Assembly (NCBI RefSeq): GCF_900176285.1
Contig: NZ_FWXF01000016.1
Location: 1 to 64,000, forward strand
Source of the DNA: Desulfacinum hydrothermale DSM 13146
Lineage (GTDB): Bacteria > Desulfobacterota > Syntrophobacteria > Syntrophobacterales > DSM-9756
DNA: 64,000 nucleotides
Direction: 5' to 3'
Shown here: in pieces, positions 19,499 to 27,964 of the stretch
How positions within the stretch are numbered: the stretch's first letter is position 1
How the letters are laid out: each line of letters opens with the position of its first letter
Program-made: the position numbers and the translations under genes
Notes under the pieces: generated by a model
The model's input: the letters and a program-made list of their open reading frames with translations, nothing else
Database searches by the model: none
Told to the model about the DNA's origin: nothing

Positions 19499-20614
19499 AT
19501 GGCTTACATGGCCCGTGTCGCCTGGGGACAAGGAGCGGCTTTGCCTCACCCATCAGGATCGGATGAAACCATGCCGGACGATGGACCTGTCATCATAGGA
19601 GTCAGTCGCAGTACGGAGAAGATCCGTGAGATCATCCGCAAGGTGGCGGACGTGGATCTGAACGTGCTCATTTCCGGCGAAAGCGGGGTGGGCAAGGAAC
19701 TGGTAGCCCGATCCTTGCACTATTACTCGTCCAGAAAAAAGAGGCCTTTTATCAAGGTCAACTGCGCCGCCCTTCCCGGGGAGCTGATCGAAACGGAACT
19801 CTTTGGATACGAAAAGGGCGCCTTTACGGGAGCGGACAAGCAGAGGATGGGAAAGTTCGAGGCCGCTGCCGACGGATCCATCTTCCTGGACGAAATCGGT
19901 GAGATTCCCCAGTCCTTGCAGGCCAAGCTGCTCCAGGTCCTCCAGGACCAGAAATTTCCCCGGATCGGAGGCCACCGGGAGATCGAAGCCCGGGCTCGGG
20001 TCATTGCGGCCACCAACCGGAACCTGGAAGCGGAGATCCTGTCCGGAAATTTCCGGGAAGATCTTTACTTTCGCATCAACACCATCAGCATCGTGGTTCC
20101 ACCCCTGAGAGAACGCCCGGAAGATGTGGAACCCTTGGTGCACTATTTTCTGGAGCACCTGTCGAAAAAACACCGTCTTCCCAAGCCGGACCTGTCCCCG
20201 CGGCTCATGAAGCTGCTCCAGACCTACCACTGGCCGGGAAATGTTCGGGAGTTGGAAAATTACCTGAAGCGCCTTCTGGTCATGGGAGAATCGAAAGAGA
20301 TCGAAGCCGAGCTGGAAAGCGGCGGGTTGAACCGGAACCCGGCGCCCGAAGACGACCCTTCCCCTTCGCCCGAGGCCGTGATCGAGGAGGCCGCCCAGGA
20401 AGCACTGGCCGATAACCACAATCCGCGCGAGGAAAAACAATTCCCGTCACTCAAAGAGGTGCGGGACCGGGCCGTGCAGAGGGTGGAACGGGCGCTCATC
20501 AAGCAGGTCCTGGAAGAAACCAACTGGAACCGGCGCGAGGCGGCCAAGATCCTCAAGATCAGCTACCGCGCCCTGCTCTACAAACTGAAAGACATGGACC
20601 TGTCGCCCCGCTAG
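19499..20614 (+). CDS. Sigma-54-dependent transcriptional activator (AAA+ and Fis-type HTH)
   Basis: A 371-residue enhancer-binding protein without an N-terminal receiver: Walker A SGESGVGKE (about 59-67), the sigma-54-contacting GAFTGA (107-112), Walker B IFLDEIG (128-134), the arginine-finger region PPLRERPEDV, a Gln/Glu-rich linker (about 285-325), and a C-terminal Fis-like helix-turn-helix (NRREAAKILKISYRALLYKL). A later start at 19571 is possible. Its position next to the exosortase region suggests it controls the polysaccharide genes; I found no clear -24/-12 promoter to confirm this. Confidence 0.93.
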   Translation: MAYMARVAWGQGAALPHPSGSDETMPDDGPVIIGVSRSTEKIREIIRKVADVDLNVLISGESGVGKELVARSLHYYSSRKKRPFIKVNCAALPGELIETELFGYEKGAFTGADKQRMGKFEAAADGSIFLDEIGEIPQSLQAKLLQVLQDQKFPRIGGHREIEARARVIAATNRNLEAEILSGNFREDLYFRINTISIVVPPLRERPEDVEPLVHYFLEHLSKKHRLPKPDLSPRLMKLLQTYHWPGNVRELENYLKRLLVMGESKEIEAELESGGLNRNPAPEDDPSPSPEAVIEEAAQEALADNHNPREEKQFPSLKEVRDRAVQRVERALIKQVLEETNWNRREAAKILKISYRALLYKLKDMDLSPR

Positions 20615-20868
20615 GAGCACGCCCCAGAACAACACCCCAACTGACAAGACGGACCATTACCCTTCCCCTGGTACCCCCCGGCATCTACCCCGTGCAAAGC
20701 ACCTTCTGAAGTCACTGGAAATGTTTAAACAACCCGAGAAACGGCGCCCATCACAGCACGCCGAGAGCACAAAGCGTGGAAACCGTCCCGTGTGGTGATG
20801 TCTAAACCGCGGGAATGGACGGATTGCCTTTCCCGCCATGGGATCCGGCCGAACCGGTTTTCCGCTCA

Positions 20869-22104
20869 TCATTTGGCGAACGGCCGGTACAGGGGATCCC
20901 CCCTCAGGATGATCTGCCACGAAAGGTAGGGCAGGCTGGCCAGGTAGGCCTCGCCCACGGTGAGATCCCCTCTGATGAGAAGGCCGAAAAAGACATGGGG
21001 CAAAGGAAAGGCCTGGAGATAGGGTTCCCGTAGGGGCCCCAGGGTGACGGCCACCCCCCGGGCCTGAAGGTTCTTCATCCACGTGCGGCTGCTCTCGATG
21101 TGGTAGCCCACGGCCCCGGGAACCCAGCTGAACGCGTCCACATACTTTCCCACGCTGTACCAGCCACAGTAGAGGGCCGCGGCCGGGCACTGGCCGGGCT
21201 GGAAGACGGTCTGCCGATCATCCACGACCACGGGAAGGCGCCCGCTCTTTCGGACGAGCTCGGCGGCCCGGTGGATTGATCGATCGTAAAGGGCGTAGGC
21301 GGATCGCTTCCTTTTCTTATCCCCTTGAGCGGCAGGCCACCGGGCGTCGAAGTAGGCGATGCCGCGAAGACCTCTGCTTTCGGCTTTCAACGTTTGGTCG
21401 ATGCGTTTTTTGACCGCCTGGGGCGATGCGCCTGCCAGACGCGCCACCACGAGGATCCTGCCGGGGGATGTCCAGCGGTCTCCCTTTCCCCCACCCACGT
21501 AGGCCGGATTGGGCAGCCAACCTTCCAAGGGATAGGAAGGGACGAGGGCCAGGGCCAGTTCGGAATCGAGGGCGGCGGATGCCACGGGCCGCCTCATTTT
21601 CCTGAGGGCCTCTTGAATCTGTTTCAGCCTCTTTTGGAGGTCTTGGCGCAGAGGCGATGTCTTTTCCAGATCGCGGATGCGCTTTTTCAGATTGGCCTCT
21701 TCCCGCTTGAGCACCTCTCGGCGCCGCTGCTCTTCCAGCGGCCTGGGCGGGGCGTCCACCTGAACGGGCAGTCCGGGCATGAGCACCAGGCATCGGATGG
21801 GCGCCGATCCCAATGCCTGCACGGCGGAAAGGACCGGCCCCAGGATCCTCTCCCGGTACAACGCCCGGCCGATCCCACGTCCCTTTCCGGCATCCACCTG
21901 GACCAGGTGGGTTGGGGGGATCTTGCGCCGCGCCATGTAGTAACGGGCCAGATCCACGTCCGAGGAGGAACGACGGTTGGCAATGACCAGGGTTTGGCGG
22001 GGCGTGAGCATGGCCAAGGCATCCCGGGAAGCCAGCGGCCCCGAAAGGGACCCCAGAAGGAAAAGAAAGCCCCCCAAGGTGGCCAAGGACCTGAATACCG
22101 TCAC
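20869..22104 (-). CDS. TIGR03790-type exosortase-associated protein
   Basis: A 411-residue predicted secreted protein: a hydrophobic signal segment (FRSLATLGGFLFLLGSLSG) then TLVIANRRSSSDVDLARYYMARRKIPPTHLVQVD, the characteristic opening of the TIGR03790 family, a Lys/Arg/Glu-rich coiled segment (about 115-165), and a conserved SAALDSELAL. The family is uncharacterised but is reported essentially only from exosortase-bearing genomes, and an exosortase lies 4 kb away. The start is a GTG at 22104, chosen because AAAGGAG lies 7 nt upstream and because it puts the signal peptide at the N-terminus. Confidence 0.75.
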   Translation of the reverse strand: MTVFRSLATLGGFLFLLGSLSGPLASRDALAMLTPRQTLVIANRRSSSDVDLARYYMARRKIPPTHLVQVDAGKGRGIGRALYRERILGPVLSAVQALGSAPIRCLVLMPGLPVQVDAPPRPLEEQRRREVLKREEANLKKRIRDLEKTSPLRQDLQKRLKQIQEALRKMRRPVASAALDSELALALVPSYPLEGWLPNPAYVGGGKGDRWTSPGRILVVARLAGASPQAVKKRIDQTLKAESRGLRGIAYFDARWPAAQGDKKRKRSAYALYDRSIHRAAELVRKSGRLPVVVDDRQTVFQPGQCPAAALYCGWYSVGKYVDAFSWVPGAVGYHIESSRTWMKNLQARGVAVTLGPLREPYLQAFPLPHVFFGLLIRGDLTVGEAYLASLPYLSWQIILRGDPLYRPFAK

Positions 22105-22238
22105 AGACGTGCTCCTTTCCCGCCCCCACATTGGCCTTTGACAAGGCCCCTGCAAATATGATTCATGTGAGGAAAACAAACGCTTCACGGCATGCCGGCT
22201 CCAAACCCCCATTTCAGCAAAGCAAGGAGAGAACAACG

Positions 22239-22670
22239 ATGAATGCGGCCCGTCGGATCCTCTGGCTTCTTCTCCTGATCGGCTTGAGTTTCCAAACAGG
22301 ATGCAACACTCTCAAGAGCGCCATGGACGCGCGGCGCACCATGGACTTGTCGGCCAACATCGCAGCGCCGGTCAGCGCGGTCTGGAACGCTGCCACCGAA
22401 ACCCTCCGCACCCTGGGAGTGACGGTGCACGGAAGCTCCTTCGACGGCGAACAGGGAACTCTTCAGGGATCCACCCGCCAACTGGGATACATCCGGGTCT
22501 ACGTCTACCGTTCCGGGCCCGATTCGGCCTCGGTGGGCATCCAAGCCCGCACGACAGCCCACCCCACCAGCACCCCGGACTACATCGATACGGAATTCGC
22601 CCAGAAGATCATCGACGGCATCAACGAACGGCTCGGCACCGGCCCCGCACCGGCTGAGAGCAATACCTGA
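22239..22670 (+). CDS. Small lipoprotein, DUF3568-like
   Basis: A 143-residue product with a signal peptide and lipobox FQTGC (Cys about 22). The mature part (APVSAVWNAATETLRTLGVTV ... DTEFAQKIIDGINERLG) resembles DUF3568 lipoproteins, for which no function is known. An AAGGAGAG ribosome site precedes the ATG at 22239. It stands alone between divergent and convergent neighbours. Confidence 0.7.
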   Translation: MNAARRILWLLLLIGLSFQTGCNTLKSAMDARRTMDLSANIAAPVSAVWNAATETLRTLGVTVHGSSFDGEQGTLQGSTRQLGYIRVYVYRSGPDSASVGIQARTTAHPTSTPDYIDTEFAQKIIDGINERLGTGPAPAESNT

Positions 22671-22739
22671 CACCTCACCAAGTGCCGCCATACCGGCTCC
22701 ACGGAGGCCGTCCGAGAACCGTCTTTCGTCCCAACGCGC

Positions 22740-22771
22740 CCCACGTCCCACACACTATTGTGGGCCGTGGG
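22740..22771. terminator. Hairpin between convergent lipoprotein and membrane-protein genes
   Basis: CCCACG-T-CCCACA pairs with TGTGGG-C-CGTGGG around a 6-nt loop (one internal mismatch). There is no T-tract. The remaining gap (22671-22975) shows no gene. Confidence 0.4.
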
Positions 22772-22975
22772 CTTCCGCCCCGCGGCGAAGGGACCTCCCA
22801 GCCCCATCAGGCAGCCCCTACCCGATGGCCCAGGCCACGGTGGGGGATCTTCCGCTCAATAGGGCCGACCCGGCGGCACGCCCTGCCAAACGCGACCGTC
22901 TCCCGCGTTCGGCCCAGCTTCGGCGAGCCCGCCCTTGCTTGTCGTACCACACCGCCAGGTCACTACCCAAAGGGA

Positions 22976-23932
22976 TCAATCGGGCATTTTTCGGACACGC
23001 CCCTGGTTGGTCGCATCGGCGCGGTGCGAGGGCCGTTCACAACCCGGAGCCAAGACGGAAAATTGGCAGATCATCCCCAAAATCGCTGCGCCCAGATGAA
23101 CCAAAGCGTAGCGAAGAAAAAGCATCCGCCCCTCCACCAACCTCTCCCGACCGGAACTGAGAAGAAACTGGAACGCGGAAAAGGTCCGGCCGTATTTGAA
23201 CACGCGGCTTTCGGTCCCCCATTGAAGCAGCCACCAAGCCGCCGGCACGGCCGCGGCGACAATCACCAGGAAGAAAAAGAATCGAGCCCATCGCCCGCTT
23301 CCCGCTAAAGCTGCCGGGAAGGAGCTACCGATCCCCATAAGGAAGAACCACAAGGCAAGGGCGCCGAGTCGCATACTGTGTCCCTGGTTGGGAAGTAATT
23401 CGGTGATGTTGTCCGTATTGGCCCCAAGGACCACCACCCCATACCACGCGGTCAAGGCAAGGGCGATGGCACCCAGGATGTCCCAATGGAGCACCCGGTT
23501 CGACCCTCCAAGGGCCAGCAGGGCCGCACTGTTCAGAATGGCAAACGGAGCGGCTACCAACCCGACCAATCGACAGGCCAATTCGACGCAATGGGGCCAG
23601 CCCAACGTGGGACTTCCCACCAGGTCGTGGATCGATTCGACCGGAGCCCCCGAGACCAGCAAAACGGCCAGAAACACGGACTGGATGGTCGTGAAGGACA
23701 GAAACGATCCCACGGGCACGCCATCCACGGATACCAAGAGACGGGCGACCGCCATGGGAGAACCCAGGGCCGTATAAAGGACGATGGCCCAAAAGAAACC
23801 GCCTCGCAGCCAGTCCGTGTGGCCTAAGGCTTCGCGCACGTTATAGGGAACCCCCGGGTGCCGTTGCCCCACCCAGACCGCCAGAGAGCAAATCACCACT
23901 ACGCCCGCGAACCAGGGAATGAATCGTCTCAC
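22976..23932 (-). CDS. Multi-pass membrane protein, unknown family
   Basis: A 318-residue, strongly hydrophobic protein with about eight predicted membrane segments (first: FIPWFAGVVVICSLAVWVG; last: ALVHLGAAILGMICQFSVL) and a short charged C-terminal tail. I do not recognise a family or catalytic motif. Its ATG overlaps the stop of the VanZ-like gene (ATGA), so the two are translationally coupled and probably work together in the exosortase/envelope context. Confidence 0.75.
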   Translation of the reverse strand: MRRFIPWFAGVVVICSLAVWVGQRHPGVPYNVREALGHTDWLRGGFFWAIVLYTALGSPMAVARLLVSVDGVPVGSFLSFTTIQSVFLAVLLVSGAPVESIHDLVGSPTLGWPHCVELACRLVGLVAAPFAILNSAALLALGGSNRVLHWDILGAIALALTAWYGVVVLGANTDNITELLPNQGHSMRLGALALWFFLMGIGSSFPAALAGSGRWARFFFFLVIVAAAVPAAWWLLQWGTESRVFKYGRTFSAFQFLLSSGRERLVEGRMLFLRYALVHLGAAILGMICQFSVLAPGCERPSHRADATNQGRVRKMPD

Positions 23933-25242
23933 GGTTTCCTCTCCAGCCGTTGCTCAAGCAACAGGGGTACGAACCGCGAGGCCCCCCACGAACCCATGAC
24001 GGCCCCAAGGGTCCCCAGCAGAGCATCTGTCGCATCGGCCACCTTGCCAGGCAAGGCCACCTGGGCAAGTTCCACACCAAAGGCGACGGCCGCCAGAAGC
24101 GGGATGAGGATCAGCCATTTCAAACGCCCCACCCCCCACCGGTTCAAGGGAGACACCATGGCAAACGCGAAAACCCCCAGGGGCGCGAACCACAAAAGAC
24201 GCCTGAGGATCTCGGTCAGTCCCATGATCTCGCTTCGATAAAAGTAGGTGACCAGAGGAACTCGGAAGAACTCCCGAAGGCGGGCGGAGATTTCCATGCC
24301 GTTTTGGGTGAAGTTGAACGGATACCAGAAGACGCACACGACCACGAGGCACCAGACAACGAAGCCCACCAGGCCCAACACGGCCAGGAGGGAGTCTCTG
24401 GAGCCCCTCCCCCAGGCGGCAGAAGTCTGCCTGGGCCGCCACAGGAGGGCCACCGCTACGGCCGCCGCCGCCGCCGCCACGATATCGGTGGTGTCGGTGG
24501 TTCGGGACAAGACGAGGAGTTGCAATCCTTCCAACAGGGCGGAAAGGGCCACCGTGGAGAGGACCGCCGTCGTTTTGGACATGCGGGAGCCCAGTAGGAA
24601 AAGGACGCACACGGGGGCCCACAGCGCCATATCCGTGGCGAATTGGTAGAGGGCTTCGGCGGCGGAGTCGTAGGCGAAGCGGAAGGGTACCATATGAATC
24701 CGACCGGCCCGCCACTTTCGAAAGAGATCCCCCGGACTGAGCGTCAAATCCAGAGGCATCAACTGGTAGAGGGAAAAGGCCCACATGTAGGCAACCAGGC
24801 CATACCTGGCAACACGTTCCCATCTGGATTCGCTCCTAAAGGAGCGCATCCACTGCTCCAGGCGCCCTCCCACACACCCGTGAAGACCGATCCCGCAACC
24901 GGCGCCCAACACCTGCGCCAGCAGATCCGAAGAAGAAGGTACCCTGGGCGGAAAAAAGATCTGCGCAAACTCAATGAGCGACGAAAGACTGCTGCAGGCG
25001 AGCAGGGCCACGAGACCGGCACCGAAGCCTCCCAGGAAGGACATTCGCGTACGGAAAAAACCACGGGCAAAGTAGGCCGTTGGCACGAGGATCAGGAAAT
25101 TGGCGGCCCAATCGCTTTTGGACCGGATCCGAAAGTCCCAAAAGGATGGGGCCGCTACTCTGGAGACGGCCTCCGCCCAGCCCACGGGATGGAAGTTCAG
25201 CGGAACGAGACTCCCATAGGAGATGAAAAGGGCGGCCCCCAA
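23929..25242 (-). CDS. VanZ-like membrane protein (two VanZ-type halves)
   Basis: A 437-residue protein with about ten membrane segments. The N-terminal half (ISYGSLVPLNFHP, then SDWAANFLILVPTAYFARG) and the C-terminal half (VFWYPFNFT ... LRRLLWFAPLGVFAFAM) look like two VanZ-type units; VanZ-like proteins recur in exosortase loci. Start: TTG at 25242, but a CTG at 25284 sits 6 nt after a perfect GGAGG and would give a better N-terminus (KNRQGIWPYGWLFLG), so the true protein may be 14 residues longer. Confidence 0.8.
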   Translation of the reverse strand: MGAALFISYGSLVPLNFHPVGWAEAVSRVAAPSFWDFRIRSKSDWAANFLILVPTAYFARGFFRTRMSFLGGFGAGLVALLACSSLSSLIEFAQIFFPPRVPSSSDLLAQVLGAGCGIGLHGCVGGRLEQWMRSFRSESRWERVARYGLVAYMWAFSLYQLMPLDLTLSPGDLFRKWRAGRIHMVPFRFAYDSAAEALYQFATDMALWAPVCVLFLLGSRMSKTTAVLSTVALSALLEGLQLLVLSRTTDTTDIVAAAAAAVAVALLWRPRQTSAAWGRGSRDSLLAVLGLVGFVVWCLVVVCVFWYPFNFTQNGMEISARLREFFRVPLVTYFYRSEIMGLTEILRRLLWFAPLGVFAFAMVSPLNRWGVGRLKWLILIPLLAAVAFGVELAQVALPGKVADATDALLGTLGAVMGSWGASRFVPLLLEQRLERKP

Positions 25243-25380
25243 AAAGAGCCACCCGTAGGGCCAAATGCCTTGCCTGTTTTTCAGGGAATACCTCCTCTCA
25301 AGGAGCCCTCCCGTCCGCGTTCCCGGGGAAAGCAGATTCTCGAAAACGCTGCCGGATTAAGAAACCACCGGCGTTTCCGC

Positions 25381-25407
25381 AAAAAAAGAGCCGCCCTTAT
25401 GAGCGGC
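25381..25407 (-). terminator. Intrinsic terminator after epsI
   Basis: On the minus strand GCCGC (25403-25407) pairs with GCGGC (25390-25394) and is followed by TC and then seven T residues (25381-25387), 47 bp past the epsI stop. It would end the long coupled operon. Confidence 0.6.
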
Positions 25408-25453
25408 CCGCCCCCTTTGGGGCCCGGTGGGGGGCCAGGGCGAACCGCCCTCG

Positions 25454-26101
25454 TCAGTGCGGCAGGACCGCGTCCAAATGGGGCTGGAGCCGTCGTAGGA
25501 AGTCCTCCAGGCGCGCCTGGGCCCGTTCCGTGGCCGGCCCCTCCGCGCGGGTGGAAAGGCGGATGAAGGCCACGTCGGTCCGGTGACGGGTCAGCCCGTC
25601 GACCACCATCCAGAGCTTCTGCAAATACTCGTTGGCCACCGTCCGCCGGCCGGTCTGGAACCAGTAGAAGAAGACCTCCCGTTCCCCGGCCCGTTCATAG
25701 ACGGAAGCGATGACGCGGGTCTTGCGCCCGCCTCCCAGGTCGATGGTTCGCCGTTCCACCTTTTCGGCGAACCAGCCGGATCCGGGCATGCACAGCTTGG
25801 GCGAATGGGGATGGAATTCGCTGGTCTGTTTGCCGTGGAAGGTGATGAAGAGCCCCACGGTGGTACCGGCGGGATCGGTGTAGGTGCGGAAGAGCATGTC
25901 GGTGGGCTCCAGCACCTTCTGGACGTAGGCGTCCACCTTCAGATCATGCCCGGCATAGGGGCCGAGGGTGGTTGGGATGGAACCCAAGGGCTTCAAGGGT
26001 TTCAGTTCGGGGATCCGTTCGAAATCCTTCGTGGCCGCCCACGCACCGGACAAAAGCAGAGCCACCACCAGGGCGGGTATCCATCCGCGCACTGTTGTCA
26101 T
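25454..26101 (-). CDS. epsI: EpsI family protein (exosortase accessory, DUF3485-like)
   Basis: A 215-residue product with an N-terminal membrane/signal segment (WIPALVVALLLSGAWA) and an EpsI-type domain with the conserved HPHSPKLCMPGSGW (97-110, Cys104) and an FYWFQTG segment. EpsI domains occur next to or fused to exosortases in extracellular polysaccharide/protein-sorting loci; their biochemical role is unsettled. The ATG overlaps the exosortase stop (ATGA). Confidence 0.88.
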   Translation of the reverse strand: MTTVRGWIPALVVALLLSGAWAATKDFERIPELKPLKPLGSIPTTLGPYAGHDLKVDAYVQKVLEPTDMLFRTYTDPAGTTVGLFITFHGKQTSEFHPHSPKLCMPGSGWFAEKVERRTIDLGGGRKTRVIASVYERAGEREVFFYWFQTGRRTVANEYLQKLWMVVDGLTRHRTDVAFIRLSTRAEGPATERAQARLEDFLRRLQPHLDAVLPH

Positions 26102-26925
26102 GGCGTCACCTTCCTTTCCCATCGCCCCAGGATGAAACTCGTGGCAAAGAGCAGCGCCAGGGCCACTCCGAATATGACCAAACCGGCGAATTCATGGAAA
26201 AAGCCCTGGGCCATCTCGGGCCCGAAGAGATGGGCCAGGACGCCCGTGACCACGATCCGGACCACGTTCACCCCGATGGCGATCGGAACTCCCAATGCCA
26301 GCAGCAGCACACGATGCGTCCCTTTCTTATGAAAGAACCAGCCGATGGCTCCCGCCAGGGCCAGCACCGAAATGAGGGAGCGCATACCGCTGCAGGCGTC
26401 GGCCACCTCCAGGGTGAGGCCGGGCAGGTTCAGAACGTTTCCTTCCCGAAGCAGGGTGTAGCCCATGGCATGGAGGGCGGCCGTGGACACCCGGGCGGCG
26501 AAGAGCTTCAGAGGAACGGCGATCTCATTGTAGAGAAAGTAGGGTAGCGGGATCATGAAAAAGAGATAGAAAATGGGAAAGCGCAGCTTGCCAAACCATT
26601 CCCGCCCTCCCAGCACCAGGGCGATCCCAGACAACACACCCAGCAGGGACAGGCGCACGGTGAACATCTCATCGCCCATGCGGCCCAGAACGTAGAGCCC
26701 CAGGGATCCGACCAGCACAAGGATGCCCAGAGGATAGGCCCCGGTGTTCGGCGTCTGCCGGAGTTCTTCCTTGCGGTCCCACAGGTAGTAGACCGACACC
26801 AGCGGCACCAAAAACCCGTGGGAGTAGTTGGGATCCTGGCTCCACTGATCAACCAGGCTCCGCAAAGGTTCGTAGTAGAGCAGCCCCAGGGGGACGGCCA
26901 CCAAGACCCACTGCAATGCTCTCAT
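26098..26925 (-). CDS. Exosortase (transpeptidase-like protein-sorting enzyme)
   Basis: A 275-residue integral membrane protein with about eight helices. It has the exosortase/archaeosortase triad: Cys178 in ADACSGMRSL, Arg223 in NVVRIVVTG, and His244 in FFHEFAG; also the family's YSHGFLVPL (34-42) and FPIFYLFFMIPLP. Exosortases are thought to cleave and re-attach PEP-CTERM-type C-termini. It lacks the fused EpsI domain seen in some members, having a separate epsI. I cannot assign an XrtA-D subtype. AAGGAA precedes the ATG at 26925. Confidence 0.93.
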   Translation of the reverse strand: MRALQWVLVAVPLGLLYYEPLRSLVDQWSQDPNYSHGFLVPLVSVYYLWDRKEELRQTPNTGAYPLGILVLVGSLGLYVLGRMGDEMFTVRLSLLGVLSGIALVLGGREWFGKLRFPIFYLFFMIPLPYFLYNEIAVPLKLFAARVSTAALHAMGYTLLREGNVLNLPGLTLEVADACSGMRSLISVLALAGAIGWFFHKKGTHRVLLLALGVPIAIGVNVVRIVVTGVLAHLFGPEMAQGFFHEFAGLVIFGVALALLFATSFILGRWERKVTP

Positions 26926-27455
26926 GCGCTTTTCCTTTCGGTCTTTCCGGATGGAAACCGCTCCACGTGAAAGGACCCCGGGCCCTTGGCTGCCCGCCCG
27001 TTCCGGTTGTCTTCCAGGCGCTCCATCAAATGCCGGGCCAGCGAACAATAAGGAAGCCCCTGGGCCCGATGGCCGGGGGCTTCCAGCAGATAGGCGGGAA
27101 GCTTTTCCAGGTCCCGGCACCACAGCACGCTTCCCACCGACTCCAGCTTCCTGAGAAACTGCACCTGGTGATCGTCCACGGCGCGGGGATTGGCCACGGC
27201 CACGAAGGGCTTTTGCAGGCCCAGTAGCTCCAAGACGGTCCCCGTCCCGCCGTGGGCCACCACCACCGACGCCTCCTGATACCAGGGATCCAGCGTGGGC
27301 TGAAAGTCAAAGTATTGGCAGTGGCGGGGCCGGTAGCTTCCCGTTCCGATCTGGCAAACCACCGGTTCGTGGATCTCGCCGCGTTCCACCAGGCGGTCCA
27401 CCTGCCGGATCAAATCGTCGAAGGGCAGGGTCGTCCCCACGGTGACGAAGATCAT
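26922..27455 (-). CDS. Alg13/PssE-like glycosyltransferase catalytic subunit
   Basis: A 177-residue product equal to the C-terminal, UDP-sugar-binding half of a GT28 transferase: IFVTVGTTLPFDDLIRQVD at the N-terminus and VVVAHGGTGTVLELLGLQKPFVAVANP (about 74-100). The partner gene next to it encodes the Alg14-like membrane-binding half, as in PssD/PssE and Alg14/Alg13 pairs that add the second sugar to a lipid-linked acceptor. ATGA overlaps join it to both neighbours. Confidence 0.87.
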   Translation of the reverse strand: MIFVTVGTTLPFDDLIRQVDRLVERGEIHEPVVCQIGTGSYRPRHCQYFDFQPTLDPWYQEASVVVAHGGTGTVLELLGLQKPFVAVANPRAVDDHQVQFLRKLESVGSVLWCRDLEKLPAYLLEAPGHRAQGLPYCSLARHLMERLEDNRNGRAAKGPGSFHVERFPSGKTERKSA

Positions 27456-27964
27456 AGGACATTTCCTCCATAAAGGGCGTTCCGGTACATGCCAGTGCTT
27501 TCGGGCCACTGAACGTAGAGCCCGTCGCAGAGCCGGAAAAAATCCAAGATCCTTCCCGTGCGGGAAGGCACCGTCACCCGGGTGATGCTTTCCACGAAAA
27601 TCGTTTCCCGGCCCATGAGTCTCGCCCACAGACACAGGGGAACGGCCAGGGAAGAGCCCACGGTGATCACCACATCGGGGTCCACCCGGCGCATCACGCG
27701 TCCCACTTCCCAAAGGGATCTCAGAAGATCCTCCCCCGCCTGCCTTTTCAGGGACCGTCCCAGCCGGGTCAGGCTCGTCACCCGGTGTTCGGTCCCCTTG
27801 GGAATCCCCAACTGCTCCAGGCTTCTGGGCAGGGGGCGCGTGGTGAGGTAATGGTAGCAGAATCGTTTGTCGAATTGGGACAGCAACGCCACCGTTTCCC
27901 AGAAAAAGCCCCCTCCCGCCAACGTCACGAGCAGCCGCTTCCTGCGCCCCTTATGCCGTTCCAT
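27452..27964 (-). CDS. Alg14/PssD-like glycosyltransferase membrane subunit
   Basis: A 170-residue product: KRLLVTLAGGGFFWETVALLSQF near the N-terminus, then DPDVVITVGSSLAVPLCLWARL and TIFVESITRV (about 90-130), the Alg14-type pattern. It should recruit the Alg13-like partner to the membrane and help bind acceptor. The start at 27964 follows GGAGGG. It overlaps the upstream GT4 gene by 14 nt. Confidence 0.85.
   Translation of the reverse strand: MERHKGRRKRLLVTLAGGGFFWETVALLSQFDKRFCYHYLTTRPLPRSLEQLGIPKGTEHRVTSLTRLGRSLKRQAGEDLLRSLWEVGRVMRRVDPDVVITVGSSLAVPLCLWARLMGRETIFVESITRVTVPSRTGRILDFFRLCDGLYVQWPESTGMYRNALYGGNVL

Noticed and set aside
25082-25110. TTGGCACGAGG as a sigma-54 -24 element
   Set aside because: It lies inside the VanZ-like coding region and no TTGC -12 element follows at the required spacing.
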